64,000 bases of DNA from Paenibacillus sp. FSL H7-0357. GTDB taxonomy: Bacteria; Bacillota; Bacilli; Paenibacillales; Paenibacillaceae. The stretch covers positions 5,332,001 through 5,396,000 of the forward strand of contig NZ_CP009241.1 in assembly GCF_000758525.1 (NCBI RefSeq), in the 5' to 3' direction. The notes below the pieces were generated by a model. It did no database searches. It worked only from the letters and a program-made list of their open reading frames with translations, and was not told the origin of the DNA. The position numbers and the translations under genes are program-made. How positions within the stretch are numbered: the first letter of the stretch is position 1; every line of letters begins with the position of its first letter. This document shows positions 53,939-62,334 of the stretch, piece by piece.

Positions 53939-55999
53939 CTATGCTGATTGTTTTGTTAATGCTGCGGCTGCTTTCGCGGCCTCTATATCAATCTTTTGTT
54001 GTTGAATGCTTTGCTCGAACTGTTTATCCTGCTGTTGTGTCTGTGCTTGCTGATCATTGACCTGTTGAAGTTGCTGCTGTAACCCTTGATTCTCTTGCTG
54101 TAACTGCTGCGCCTGCATCATGGCCTCTTGTTGCTGTTGTTGCACCTGTGCAGCCTCTTGGATGCGCTGCTGTATGACGTTCATAGGCTCCATACGCCCA
54201 TATTGGACGGTGTACCGGACCGCCTCAGCGTCGATCATAGGTAATTGTGTGATCGGATCAAGCATCTTCAGCATGTTGAAGGCCATCTGCACCCAGTATT
54301 CACGGTCAACCGGCTTATCTGCTGCGATATTTACCTTGATATCAAACATCGGCACATACTCTTCTTGAAGGTCTAGCTTTTCTACTTCCCCGTTATCTAG
54401 TTGATTCTGAAGCTGTGTGTCTACGCTGTTAACCAACCTGTCCCGGCTCATGCCCACCTTACGGCCTGTTACACGTGCCACACGTTCAGTAGTGTAGAAT
54501 TGCGCAATCAGCTCAACATACTGGCCGAAAGTCTCTTCTAGCGCTTCCTGTATCGCATCAGTAACTGAGTTTAACCGTGTGCTAGCTGCCGATATTAGAG
54601 CCTTCGCTTGTTCTCCACTGGTTACGTTGCTGCTGGCCTGACCATTGGCAGAATCGAACTGCCCCGGGATCTTCTGAAGCATGTTCAGGTAGTACTCAAT
54701 CATGTTGAATACAGTAGAAGGTACGTCTACACCTTGAATTTCCTTGATCTTCTCAAGTCCACCTTGCGCAACGGGCAACATAGCTCCCGGCATGGATCGC
54801 TGTTCCTTCCAGGTTCGCACCTGTTTGGAGTTGATTGCACCTTCCTCATACATGGCCCCAGCATTACCTTGCTTTGCCATCGTCTCAACAGCCAATTCAG
54901 CGAATTTATTCAGCATGATTTGCGGCTTAATCATGTCCCTCATAAATCCCTTGCCCCACACGCTGCCTTCAATAGGGAACAATGTCCGGGCGCTGAACGG
55001 GTATTTACCATGATCGTATACATATGCCTTATGCTCCAGGAACACGCCACCGGCGCTAACATAGATGCAGTGTATGCCCTCCATGGTTCCGTCAGCCTTG
55101 GCTAATGCTTCTGATGGGTCTTTGCCACTCTCTACAAGGTTGGTAGCCTGTTCCTCAAATAGCTGCTTATCCTCTGGCGTAATCACCTTAGGTAGCCCTC
55201 TGTACCAATATTCCAGCAGACCAGCCATTTGACTTTGTGTACTTGCGTCTCCAGAAGTGTCAGTGAAGTTAAATGACTCTTGTGTGCCTTCGTTCTGAAA
55301 TATGCGTACATCTGAATCACTTTCAGCCTGAACCTTCTTCCCTTGCTTCGGCCATCTTTCTCTGAAGTAACTCAGTGGCTGCGGCGTCTTGACGATATTT
55401 GCTCCGGCCTTTTGAAGGTTAATGAAGTCGATGATGCGCGGGTCCGGGAAGAAACTACCCAATTCCACTGGTATGATATCGTTCTGTCCATCCCAGCGGT
55501 TAAGGCCCCTCCCACCCTCGACTGTAGGGTCATAGATGGTCTTGAGGATCAACGGTCCGTGAATAACACATGTCCGAATGGCCCGTGTATACTTCGACCT
55601 GAAACCAATCTGCCGCAACTCATATGGCATGAAGTCGTTGAGGTCCTGCGCCTTTTCCTCGTCACCTTCCTCCTGCGCCTCAAAGTCAGGGAATGGGTCC
55701 CAGCCGGTGATTTTACCGACAATAGATTCAATTTGCGCCCAACATATGTTATCCACGTTGGACGGTCTAAGGTTGGTAATATGCTCGGGCCTCAGTCCGT
55801 ACCAGTGATCACCGCGGTACATTCGCTGTTCCTGCTGCCATGTCGGTTCAATGTTCTGTCGATTTTCCTTATATGTGCTGAAGTCCGTCTGAACCACATT
55901 TACAAGCTTCTGCTGCTGTGGGGTGTTGATCGGTTCAATCTCTGGTTTCTCTGTTCCTTCGTTGCCGAATATGCTTTTTATCTTGTCCATTACTGCCAC
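53939..55999 (-). CDS. Portal protein (podovirus P22-like size)
   Basis: A 686-residue protein. Early features are MYRGDHWYG and ICWAQIESIVGKITGWDPFP; the middle has FSARTLFPIEGSVWGKGFMR. The last 90 residues form a Gln-rich coiled coil (AQVQQQQQEAMMQAQQLQQE), like the barrel of long P22-type portals. As a dodecamer it would be the DNA channel and motor dock. Start GTG at 55999 with GGGAGG 7 nt upstream. Confidence 0.85.
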   Translation of the reverse strand: MAVMDKIKSIFGNEGTEKPEIEPINTPQQQKLVNVVQTDFSTYKENRQNIEPTWQQEQRMYRGDHWYGLRPEHITNLRPSNVDNICWAQIESIVGKITGWDPFPDFEAQEEGDEEKAQDLNDFMPYELRQIGFRSKYTRAIRTCVIHGPLILKTIYDPTVEGGRGLNRWDGQNDIIPVELGSFFPDPRIIDFINLQKAGANIVKTPQPLSYFRERWPKQGKKVQAESDSDVRIFQNEGTQESFNFTDTSGDASTQSQMAGLLEYWYRGLPKVITPEDKQLFEEQATNLVESGKDPSEALAKADGTMEGIHCIYVSAGGVFLEHKAYVYDHGKYPFSARTLFPIEGSVWGKGFMRDMIKPQIMLNKFAELAVETMAKQGNAGAMYEEGAINSKQVRTWKEQRSMPGAMLPVAQGGLEKIKEIQGVDVPSTVFNMIEYYLNMLQKIPGQFDSANGQASSNVTSGEQAKALISAASTRLNSVTDAIQEALEETFGQYVELIAQFYTTERVARVTGRKVGMSRDRLVNSVDTQLQNQLDNGEVEKLDLQEEYVPMFDIKVNIAADKPVDREYWVQMAFNMLKMLDPITQLPMIDAEAVRYTVQYGRMEPMNVIQQRIQEAAQVQQQQQEAMMQAQQLQQENQGLQQQLQQVNDQQAQTQQQDKQFEQSIQQQKIDIEAAKAAAALTKQSA

Positions 56000-56011
56000 G
56001 CTATCACCTCC

Positions 56012-56251
56012 CTATTGCTTCAATTCATCGTTGTATTGAATGTCATCAGCCCAACTCATAGGCTTGTGCTTAGGTGGATCCGGCTCAGGTGGTCTATCCA
56101 TCTGCTTATACTCCCGGTAATCCTTCGCCATGAGTTTGTTTGTCATATCGTGTATCGTCGCTTGCTGCTTGCTTATGATCACAGACGACAAATAAGCGAT
56201 TGCGCTGATGGCAATCACTCCGAATATGGCTATGATGTTGGTGTCTGTCAC
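56012..56251 (-). CDS. Small phage membrane protein (79 residues)
   Basis: One N-terminal membrane helix (TNIIAIFGVIAISAIAYLSS) and a hydrophilic Pro-rich tail (DRPPEPDPPKHKPMSW). GTG start behind AAGGGGTG. It lies between terminase and portal genes; unknown function. Confidence 0.6.
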   Translation of the reverse strand: MTDTNIIAIFGVIAISAIAYLSSVIISKQQATIHDMTNKLMAKDYREYKQMDRPPEPDPPKHKPMSWADDIQYNDELKQ

Positions 56252-56262
56252 TGTATCACCCC

Positions 56263-57795
56263 TTATAAGATTCCACTGTACTGCTGTGGTTCGTCATCAT
56301 CATCGTCGTCAAACCGTCCTTGTCTCCGGTCATCTGGCATTGCTGTCCACGGTTCGTCATTGTATACGATAGTGTGCACCAGTTCTCCAGCAATGGATAT
56401 GGTGTCCACTTGGTCATCGTTCTTACCACGTGGGAAGCTCAATAGTTCATCCTCGAAATCCGTTAGCCACGGCGCTCCCTCACGGTGATAAACCTTGCCA
56501 GCCTCATATCGTGCTGCGATTGGTAAGCTGCGAGTAACCTTATCCTTATCTACCTTAATCGGTAGCACCGTCATGCCCTCGCGGGTCATTTCCTGAATCA
56601 AGTTGGTGCCGAAGGTTTTATCTTCAATGGCCTGAAATGATGGACGGTAACGGTAATTCTGCTCTTTCATGAGTGGCTTCTGATCAGGTCCTATAATATG
56701 AGTCCGGTATACATCGTATATGAGTATGTCATTGTCCGGCGTAACATAAAATGTAGTTACGACAAAGTAGTCATTGATCGTCTTCTCGCTATTCGCTGTA
56801 TCAACCGTTTGAAATATCTTGCACCTTGATTTCTCATATCTCTTCTCACCTACCAGTAAATATTGCATTGATACGAACTTAGTTTCCTCTTGAAAGTATT
56901 TGAAGTTCTTGCGCTGAAATATCGTACCGCCTGCAGCTGATGGCCTTTGCTGATATAAGGCATTGAATACATACGAGCCAACATCGGACTTGATCTGGTC
57001 CATGCGGCGAACATCAAAGCCATATTCAGGCCATAACGCTTCACCCTCGGTACGACCTAAAAAGTCATTAGCCTCCGCAATAGCCGGGAAGTTAATGACT
57101 GTCCAACGCTCGCCCACGTGTATTCCTTCTCTAATCTCGTCGGCTTCTTTCTTTAGCAACCTACCTACCAAGTCGTCTTCATGCCACCGTGTCATAACAA
57201 CGACTATGCGACCATCTGGAGTTAAGCGAGTGTACAGCGTTGAAGTGTACCAATCCCACACCTTTTCCCGCATAACCTCTGAGTTAGCTTCCTCCGCGTT
57301 CTTCACAGGGTCATCAATGATTGCTATCCTTGCGCCCTTACCTGTTATTGATCCGCCCACACCAGCAGCTGTAACGCCTCCACGGTAGCCCTCAATGCCC
57401 CATGATTCAGACGATTTATTATTCGGGTCAACAACAGCGTCAAACACGCCGGGATTACTGGTTAAAGTGTCACGTGATATCCTTGAGAATCCTCTACTCA
57501 GGTCGATTGAGTATGATGCAACAATGATTTCATCGCCGGGATTGCGTCCGACGTGCCATGCTGGGAACTTCTTAGACACTCGTTCCGACTTACCATGCCG
57601 CGGGGGCATAGTCACTATCACACGCTTGAGTTCTCCGGTGGACACCTTCATCAGCGTTTCATCAAGCACATCCAAATGTTTTCCCGGCCGATCCCGGTAC
57701 TCACTGTCATAGTCCATAAAATAAGAAAAGTCAGCATAGGCACGTGCCTGTCTGACTTCATCCAGTGTCGGCAACCTTGCCAAGGATGTTTTCAA
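56263..57795 (-). CDS. terL: Terminase large subunit
   Basis: A 510-residue packaging motor. ATPase: Walker A VTMPPRHGKSE near residue 62, Walker B ARIAIIDDPV, coupling motif VVMTRWHEDDL. Nuclease: acidic residues in QTVDTANSEK and GKNDDQVDTISI. The start TTG at 57795 overlaps terS by 38 nt with GAGGAACC upstream. An acidic run (DDDDDDEP) lies near the C-terminus. Confidence 0.93.
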   Translation of the reverse strand: MKTSLARLPTLDEVRQARAYADFSYFMDYDSEYRDRPGKHLDVLDETLMKVSTGELKRVIVTMPPRHGKSERVSKKFPAWHVGRNPGDEIIVASYSIDLSRGFSRISRDTLTSNPGVFDAVVDPNNKSSESWGIEGYRGGVTAAGVGGSITGKGARIAIIDDPVKNAEEANSEVMREKVWDWYTSTLYTRLTPDGRIVVVMTRWHEDDLVGRLLKKEADEIREGIHVGERWTVINFPAIAEANDFLGRTEGEALWPEYGFDVRRMDQIKSDVGSYVFNALYQQRPSAAGGTIFQRKNFKYFQEETKFVSMQYLLVGEKRYEKSRCKIFQTVDTANSEKTINDYFVVTTFYVTPDNDILIYDVYRTHIIGPDQKPLMKEQNYRYRPSFQAIEDKTFGTNLIQEMTREGMTVLPIKVDKDKVTRSLPIAARYEAGKVYHREGAPWLTDFEDELLSFPRGKNDDQVDTISIAGELVHTIVYNDEPWTAMPDDRRQGRFDDDDDDEPQQYSGIL

Positions 57796-58315
57796 GGTTC
57801 CTCAACTCCTCTGGTGAAAGCTTCTTCAGATCCTGTTTAACGGTCATTGATCCGTTTATGTTAGTGCTGGCTGTTGGATCACCCTTCATCAGCGCCCGTT
57901 TATCATATAGGGTACCGAAGTATGTGGATATCTGGCCTAATGGAATCGACATTACCGATGAGACTTCTCTCACCATATCCATGATATCTTTGGGATTTGC
58001 ATTAGCATCCGTGAGAGCATCTGTGAGTTTTTCGATAATTCCATCAAAGTTCTCAGCTGCCGCCTGAGCAAGTTTTATCTTTTGTCTCCCCAATGCCAGA
58101 GCCTGCTTCATATCATCGTAGATAACATCGATCAATTCTTCTCTTTTCTCTTCTCGCAAACTCTCAAGCTCATCCGGTTCTTCCTTACTGATCTTGTCCA
58201 CAGTTGCCCATGATACACCAACCTCTTTAGCAATTAGGTTCTTTGACTTGCCCATAGTAAGCAGGGCCTTGATGCGTTCTCGCTTTTCATCATCCAGAGC
58301 TACACCTGCTCCCAT
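57758..58315 (-). CDS. terS: Terminase small subunit
   Basis: A 185-residue protein with an N-terminal helix-turn-helix (RIKALLTMGKSKNLIAKEVG) that would recognise the packaging site, a helical oligomerisation middle and a short C-terminal tail. The ATG at 58315 follows GGGGGAGGTG. It directly precedes terL. Confidence 0.85.
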   Translation of the reverse strand: MGAGVALDDEKRERIKALLTMGKSKNLIAKEVGVSWATVDKISKEEPDELESLREEKREELIDVIYDDMKQALALGRQKIKLAQAAAENFDGIIEKLTDALTDANANPKDIMDMVREVSSVMSIPLGQISTYFGTLYDKRALMKGDPTASTNINGSMTVKQDLKKLSPEELRNLENILGKVADTG

Positions 58316-58453
58316 TGTGTTCACCTCCCCCTAATCCAAAATGTAACCACCTAACACAATGTAGCGACAGCATGTTGTCACCTATCTAACTACCTCTATG
58401 AAGATATATATCATAGCCATTAATATCCAATATACGTACCGTTCTGAATACCT

Positions 58454-58500
58454 CAACCTTATCCGGCCTCGCTTTGCTTAGTATTTCGGTCGTCTCGATG
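58454..58500 (+). repeat. Short repeat shared with 62574-62620
   Basis: AACCTTATCCGGCC followed by a GC-rich word and TTCGGTC..TCGATGG occurs here and at about 62574-62620 with small gaps. The two copies fall in different reading frames, so a shared coding origin is unlikely. Meaning unknown. The rest of 58316-58519 contains no supported gene. Confidence 0.4.
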
Positions 58501-58519
58501 GCGGCTTTGCCGCAAATAC

Positions 58520-58548
58520 AAAAAAGGCAACGACGACATGTCGTTACC
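58520..58548 (-). terminator. Terminator of the structured RNA
   Basis: GGTAACGAC pairs with GTCGTTGCC (one G-U pair) around a 5-nt loop, followed by TTTTTTG on the minus strand. Confidence 0.85.
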
Positions 58549-58945
58549 TCTTGTGATGTGGGCAAGGATTTACACCTTGCATGGAACTATACCGTTGTTA
58601 GTTGGCACCATGTTTCAGGGAAATACAGTTTCGTATTTTCAACGGTTTTTTCAGCCTTCCTACCTTACTTCTTTTTACCCAACTTGTTCTAGGTAGGCAT
58701 ATCGTAAGACTGTTCCTTAACTGTAAGTAGCGTCTACATATTCCGCCACCACATCATATATGCAAACCATTCCCAACATCGAAGGGGCGCTGTTCTCTAG
58801 CGCGTTGGGGATGGGTGTTGCTAAAAGGTAGCGCCAACCCGTAGCAGTCAGCGCATGAGTTTAGGTGTTACCCTAAGGAGTGAGTGGAATTGATGGGAAT
58901 CGGCGATAGGGGCAGTCCGCGCGTCACTGATCGCCAATTCCTCAT
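58520..58945 (-). ncRNA. Structured non-coding RNA with a tRNA-like 3' half
   Basis: A predicted RNA of about 430 nt upstream of terS. 5' half: hairpin 58930-58940 with 58897-58907 (11 bp, one G-U), TTAGG/CCTAA hairpin (58861-58876), stem 58804-58814 with 58767-58777 enclosing GCGCT/AGCGC. 3' half: acceptor-like stem GATGTGG (58749-58755) with CCACATC (58555-58561), D-arm as in tRNA-Leu (GCG/CGC, 58744-58746 with 58730-58732), T-arm GCAAGG-TGTAAAT-CCTTGC (58562-58580) adjoining the acceptor. Instead of an anticodon arm there is a 5-bp stem (58712-58716 with 58583-58587) enclosing two long-range helices of 7 bp. Confidence 0.75.
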
Positions 58946-58951
58946 ACTAGC

Positions 58952-58960
58952 ATTATATCA
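58952..58960 (-). promoter_or_regulatory. Extended -10 promoter of the structured RNA
   Basis: TGATATAAT on the minus strand, at the end of the upstream regulator gene; predicted start near 58945. No consensus -35. Confidence 0.6.
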
Positions 58961-59371
58961 CGATGCCTTTGCACTTGTTGTCACTACTTTGTCATGTTGA
59001 GCCATTCTATTGCGAATATATCCGTACGAATGTCCAGTATGTGCGGCGATTTCCTTCAAACTGTACCCCTGTGCACGTTTGGACAATATTACATTATCCA
59101 ACCCCGTGAACTGATCCATGTATGATTCATATTGACGCTTGATACCTTCCAATCGCTGTACCTCGTCAACACACTCATTTAGCTTATCAGCAGCTATGTT
59201 ATATAGTTCCAGTCCCTTTACCAGATCTATATGGCAGTAGATGCTTGATGGCAACTTACCTTCAACCATAGCTTTCTGAGCGGCTTCCCATTGCTTACGA
59301 AGTTCAAATTCCCTGAGCTTCATCATCTGCAGTTCAGCGCACGTATCGGCGTATGACTCCTTCCAGTTCAT
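58958..59371 (-). CDS. Phage late-gene transcription regulator-like protein (C-terminal HTH)
   Basis: A 137-residue protein: a helical N-terminal part and a C-terminal helix-turn-helix (NVILSKRAQGYSLKEIAAHT then GHSYGYIRNRMAQ). The layout and position just before the RNA and terminase genes resemble ArpU/RinA-type late activators. Exact family uncertain. ATG behind GGGGGAT. Confidence 0.65.
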   Translation of the reverse strand: MNWKESYADTCAELQMMKLREFELRKQWEAAQKAMVEGKLPSSIYCHIDLVKGLELYNIAADKLNECVDEVQRLEGIKRQYESYMDQFTGLDNVILSKRAQGYSLKEIAAHTGHSYGYIRNRMAQHDKVVTTSAKAS

Positions 59372-59398
59372 GGTTATCCCCCCTATAGATAAAATGAA

Positions 59399-59575
59399 TT
59401 ATTCCAACACCAGCACATACCCCTCATCACGTAGTTTATGTGCTCCCTCACAATCTATTTGCTGTACTGTTCCGATCTTCGGATTTGATAACCCGGGCAA
59501 CTCCTTAATCCATTCACACCGAACATATGTTAATGATTCAAAGTGTTCTATAAGATTCTTCAGTGGATCACTCAT
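59399..59575 (-). CDS. Small phage protein (58 residues)
   Basis: Begins MSDPLKNLIEHFESLTYVRC and ends EGYVLVLE. GGAGTGG precedes the ATG. It overlaps by 8 nt the end of the frame that follows the A AAA AAG site upstream. No family recognised. Confidence 0.65.
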   Translation of the reverse strand: MSDPLKNLIEHFESLTYVRCEWIKELPGLSNPKIGTVQQIDCEGAHKLRDEGYVLVLE

Positions 59576-59717
59576 GTTTTACCACTCCAATCACTTCCAG
59601 GCTACCCGCATGATATGGCATCGTCGTCCGTGTACCGTCTATCCATACATATACCCATTCGTTGATACGTATGATCCTGCCGGTTATGCCTGACTTGTGC
59701 CGGACCCTGTCGCCTAC
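59568..59717 (-). CDS. SH3-like 49-residue domain, probably a -1 frameshift extension
   Basis: This frame reads VGDRVRHKSGITGRIIRINE and continues to a stop at 59568. It looks like a compact beta-barrel (SH3/KOW-like) protein, yet it has no start codon before an ATG deep in the domain. It begins exactly where the -1 frame leaves the 107-residue protein at a canonical slippery site, so it is probably its C-terminal extension (156 residues in all). Loss of a start codon is the alternative. Confidence 0.6.
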   Translation of the reverse strand, partial: VGDRVRHKSGITGRIIRINEWVYVWIDGTRTTMPYHAGSLEVIGVVKHE

Positions 59718-60037
59718 TTTTTTTCAGCCACAACTCTCTTAACTTCATCCCAAAGTTTGTCACAAATATCATTATCGTACCAATGAGTCCCATCCAAAAA
59801 TATTTGCATTCCAGAGTCTTGTAATATCTCAATCATTTGTCCGATGGTTAGCAAAGGCACATTTTTAAGGTGAGGTTTACTGATGTTTTCAGCATTTGTG
59901 ACAAAATACTCTTTTGGATCATTGTTTAGTAAATCTACAATGTAATCTCCGACTTCAGGCGACCATTTAATTGCTAATATTTTCTGTTGTTCTTCTGTTA
60001 TTTCAGAAAGTTGATCCCTCGTGATCCTCTTCTTCAT
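59714..60037 (-). CDS. Phage early protein with a C-terminal slippery site
   Basis: A 107-residue helical protein (MKKRITRDQLSEITEEQQKI; later IGQMIEILQDSGMQIFLDGT). It ends gaA AAA AAG TAG, with the heptamer directly before the stop. The ATG at 60037 follows AAGGAG. No family recognised; a -1 shift would add a 49-residue SH3-like part. Confidence 0.65.
   Translation of the reverse strand: MKKRITRDQLSEITEEQQKILAIKWSPEVGDYIVDLLNNDPKEYFVTNAENISKPHLKNVPLLTIGQMIEILQDSGMQIFLDGTHWYDNDICDKLWDEVKRVVAEKK
59717..59723 (-). promoter_or_regulatory. Slippery heptamer A AAA AAG
   Basis: The E. coli dnaX-type -1 site, in frame and directly followed by TAG, with a purine-rich GAGAG about 10 nt upstream. 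No strong downstream stem is evident, only a weak CCGG/CCGG pairing. Confidence 0.6.
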
Positions 60038-60092
60038 CAAAATTACTCCTTAGGAGAAAAGGCGACCGGAGCCGCCTCACTCATTCATCTTC

Positions 60093-61094
60093 TTAAGCAA
60101 CCGATCGTACATACTCGATTTGGGCAACTCTGGCTTTGAGCTCTTCGAACTCTTCCCGTGTAACTGTCGATCCAGCCATTGTTGATGTCTCAGCAACCAA
60201 TCCAGTGGCTGCGCCTTCGGTAGTATCTTCTTCGGTGTCGCGAAAGGCCGGGGCCGTATAGGTTACCTCTTCAGTGGTTGCGTCGCTGTTTTGGTCGGGA
60301 ATATCGTATGAATGATCCTCATCACTAACGTCCGATTGTTGCGCTGCAAGGTATTCGGTGCGAAACGGAATTGCCTTCTCGGCTGTTACCTCCGTATATT
60401 TTATGTCTTTGTACAGCGTGTAATCTTTAATTTCCTCTTCAGTATCCGCAAGTATGGCCTTGAACTGTTCATTCCATTTACCCTCATAAACTACACTGTG
60501 TATTACTCTCTTTTCTTTCTTCACCGTTTCTGCGCCATCAAGGTTTGTTCTCGCTGGTGCCTTTGGTGCCGTAGCTGCTGCAATCTTATCGTTTAATTCA
60601 TCAATCGTTTTCTTTGCTTCCTGTAGTTCATTAGAGGCGTTGTCGCGCTTTGTAGCGTGGTCTTCTGCTTGCAATTTAGATTCATACAGCGCTGCCTTTA
60701 AGGTTGCGATTTCCGTATCTTTCGCCTCGATAATTTCGCTCAGTCTTTGCGATTCCGCTTCTGAAGCTTCGCTGAGCTTGTTATACCCTTCCTCAATGTC
60801 TTTCTTTTCTTGGATCAATTGTCTGAATGCTGATATAACTACCGATCTTACAGCCACATGATCCGCGATAGTGGTAAAGTATGCGCCAAGAGGCACCCCA
60901 AACAGTTCAATCTCTTCTTCGCCGCGTGCGATTACTGGGTCAACTTCCGGCTTGTCCAACTCTGCGGTCAGTTCCGCAATCTTTTCCTCAAGGTTCGCCA
61001 CCTTTGCATTGTCCCGGAGTCCCCCGTGCTGATTTTCCGTGTTAAGCTCATATTGCAACTGGTTGATCTGTGTTTCAATTTCCGATATTTGCAC
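60093..61094 (-). CDS. Phage coiled-coil protein
   Basis: A 333-residue acidic protein. Residues 1-45 and 85-185 are strong coiled coils (DIEEGYNKLSEASEAESQRL, HATKRDNASNELQEAKKTID). The C-terminal third is Asp/Glu/Thr-rich and probably disordered, closing with a short helix (EEFEELKARVAQIEYVRS). GTG start behind GGGGAG. Function unknown. Confidence 0.6.
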   Translation of the reverse strand: MQISEIETQINQLQYELNTENQHGGLRDNAKVANLEEKIAELTAELDKPEVDPVIARGEEEIELFGVPLGAYFTTIADHVAVRSVVISAFRQLIQEKKDIEEGYNKLSEASEAESQRLSEIIEAKDTEIATLKAALYESKLQAEDHATKRDNASNELQEAKKTIDELNDKIAAATAPKAPARTNLDGAETVKKEKRVIHSVVYEGKWNEQFKAILADTEEEIKDYTLYKDIKYTEVTAEKAIPFRTEYLAAQQSDVSDEDHSYDIPDQNSDATTEEVTYTAPAFRDTEEDTTEGAATGLVAETSTMAGSTVTREEFEELKARVAQIEYVRSVA

Positions 61095-61203
61095 AAATAC
61101 TCCCCATTTCGTTCATATTCTTGATTATTACCTATATTATACACTATTTCCCGGCTTTATTGTACATTTTTCTCCGTATTTCTAACGTTTACTCATGATT
61201 TAA

Positions 61204-61401
61204 TCATGCCGTTTTGAGATTAATCAAGTCCTTTTGCAGCATCTTGCAACCCTCTGTGTATATGACCACAGGAGGGTCATACAGCGCCCTTAAGCTCCGC
61301 TGGTGTGTTTGCTTGTCCAGCGTAATGATCGTGCCTCTATGGACCCCTGAATCGTCAATGAGCTTATATCCAGTGCCAAGGTTGATCCATGCTGCCTTCA
61401 T
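61204..61401 (-). CDS. Small phage protein (65 residues)
   Basis: MKAAWINLGTGYKLIDDSGV and a Lys/Leu-rich end. The ATG at 61401 follows GGGAGGTC and overlaps the rusA stop by 4 nt (ATGA). No family recognised. Confidence 0.6.
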   Translation of the reverse strand: MKAAWINLGTGYKLIDDSGVHRGTIITLDKQTHQRSLRALYDPPVVIYTEGCKMLQKDLINLKTA

Positions 61402-61820
61402 GCGCTGACCTCCCAAATTGATATTTCAATTCTTGGCTTTGCACTGTACCTCTTTTTTACTGTGGCCTCGACTACTTGACTATCATCCACCCACATGATG
61501 TTTGTGAGCGCGTCTGTGATCCCCTTCAGGTAATTGTCTGCATCAGGCTTGGTGAGTGGTAGGATCTCTCCTTTCTCGGCTGCAGCGGCCTTTTTAAGCG
61601 ATTTGCGAATGACTGATGTTAGTGGACGGTAAGCAATCACTTCAAGCCCTAGCGCCCCTTGTAGAGGATGTGGCGGTGCGTATTCCCGGGAGGCTAGTCT
61701 CACATAATCTTTGTAGTGTTTGGACTTGGCTGGATCGTACATTTTTACAAAGCCTGTGGCTGTAGTTGCCCGGGGTCTGCCTTGAGCGACAGGAGCCCCG
61801 TATACCGTGAATTTGATCAT
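61398..61820 (-). CDS. rusA: RusA family Holliday junction resolvase
   Basis: A 140-residue endonuclease that cuts four-way DNA junctions. The active-site acidic residues lie in TKPDADNYLKGITDALTNIM followed by WVDDSQVVEA; N-terminal FTVYGAPVAQGRPRA is typical. It overlaps both neighbours by 4 nt, so it belongs to a coupled early operon. Confidence 0.92.
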   Translation of the reverse strand: MIKFTVYGAPVAQGRPRATTATGFVKMYDPAKSKHYKDYVRLASREYAPPHPLQGALGLEVIAYRPLTSVIRKSLKKAAAAEKGEILPLTKPDADNYLKGITDALTNIMWVDDSQVVEATVKKRYSAKPRIEISIWEVSA

Positions 61821-62038
61821 GCGCCCTTCTTACCTTTCTTGCCGCTGAGGTAGTGACTCTTGTTCTGCTTGAGTGGCATCTTTGGTGGTCCGTACTTGGC
61901 TATCATGTCGGTGTACTCTTGGGGTGTCATTTGCCGGGTGATACATTCACTATGGCATGTGGCGCGGTTCGGTGGTGGAAAGCTGGATACTACTGGCATA
62001 GGGGTGATACGGCGATGTCTTTTTACGCCACTACTCAT
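61817..62038 (-). CDS. Small phage protein (73 residues)
   Basis: Basic protein with a Pro/Cys/His-containing N-terminus (PPPNRATCHSECITRQMT) and a Lys-rich tail (SGKKGKKGA). ATG behind GGGAGGTAATC. No family recognised. Confidence 0.55.
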   Translation of the reverse strand: MSSGVKRHRRITPMPVVSSFPPPNRATCHSECITRQMTPQEYTDMIAKYGPPKMPLKQNKSHYLSGKKGKKGA

Positions 62039-62334
62039 TTTTGATTACCTCCCATTCCGTATCTTCTCTCATATTCACTTCGTGTCATCACTAGCTTAAT
62101 GGTTGTGCTTTCAGGTAGATTGTGAGGATCTATATCGCTGTCTGGCTGTACTGGTGTGGGGTCAGCCGCTTTTGCCCTCAGTTCCTTTACTTCAGAAACC
62201 AGTTCTGTAAGCCAAGTGTACGAATTATCACGAATCATTTTCAGATATCTACCTGACTCCATACGATTTACCGACCAAGTTTTTGTGAGCGTCTTTTCAA
62301 TAATTTCAATTTCTTGATCCGACAGTTTAGGCAT
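62035..62334 (-). CDS. Phage hypothetical protein (99 residues)
   Basis: Helical first half (KLSDQEIEIIEKTLTKTWSV, LTELVSEVKELRAKA). The ATG at 62334 follows GGGGAGGAAAC. Coupled by 4-nt overlap to the next gene. Unknown function. Confidence 0.6.
   Translation of the reverse strand: MPKLSDQEIEIIEKTLTKTWSVNRMESGRYLKMIRDNSYTWLTELVSEVKELRAKAADPTPVQPDSDIDPHNLPESTTIKLVMTRSEYERRYGMGGNQK

Noticed and set aside
58395-58560. An open frame without start (TCRRCLFCICGKAAIETTEI) after the structured RNA, which looked like a cysteine-rich gene and resembles a stretch near 62.6 kb.
   Set aside because: It runs through a perfect terminator hairpin, has no start codon, and the similarity to 62574-62620 is at DNA level in a different frame.
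58555-58755. A normal tRNA-Leu with a group I intron.
   Set aside because: The insert is only about 120 nt, too short for a group I intron, no anticodon stem can be rebuilt, and the T-arm has six base pairs and a non-standard loop.
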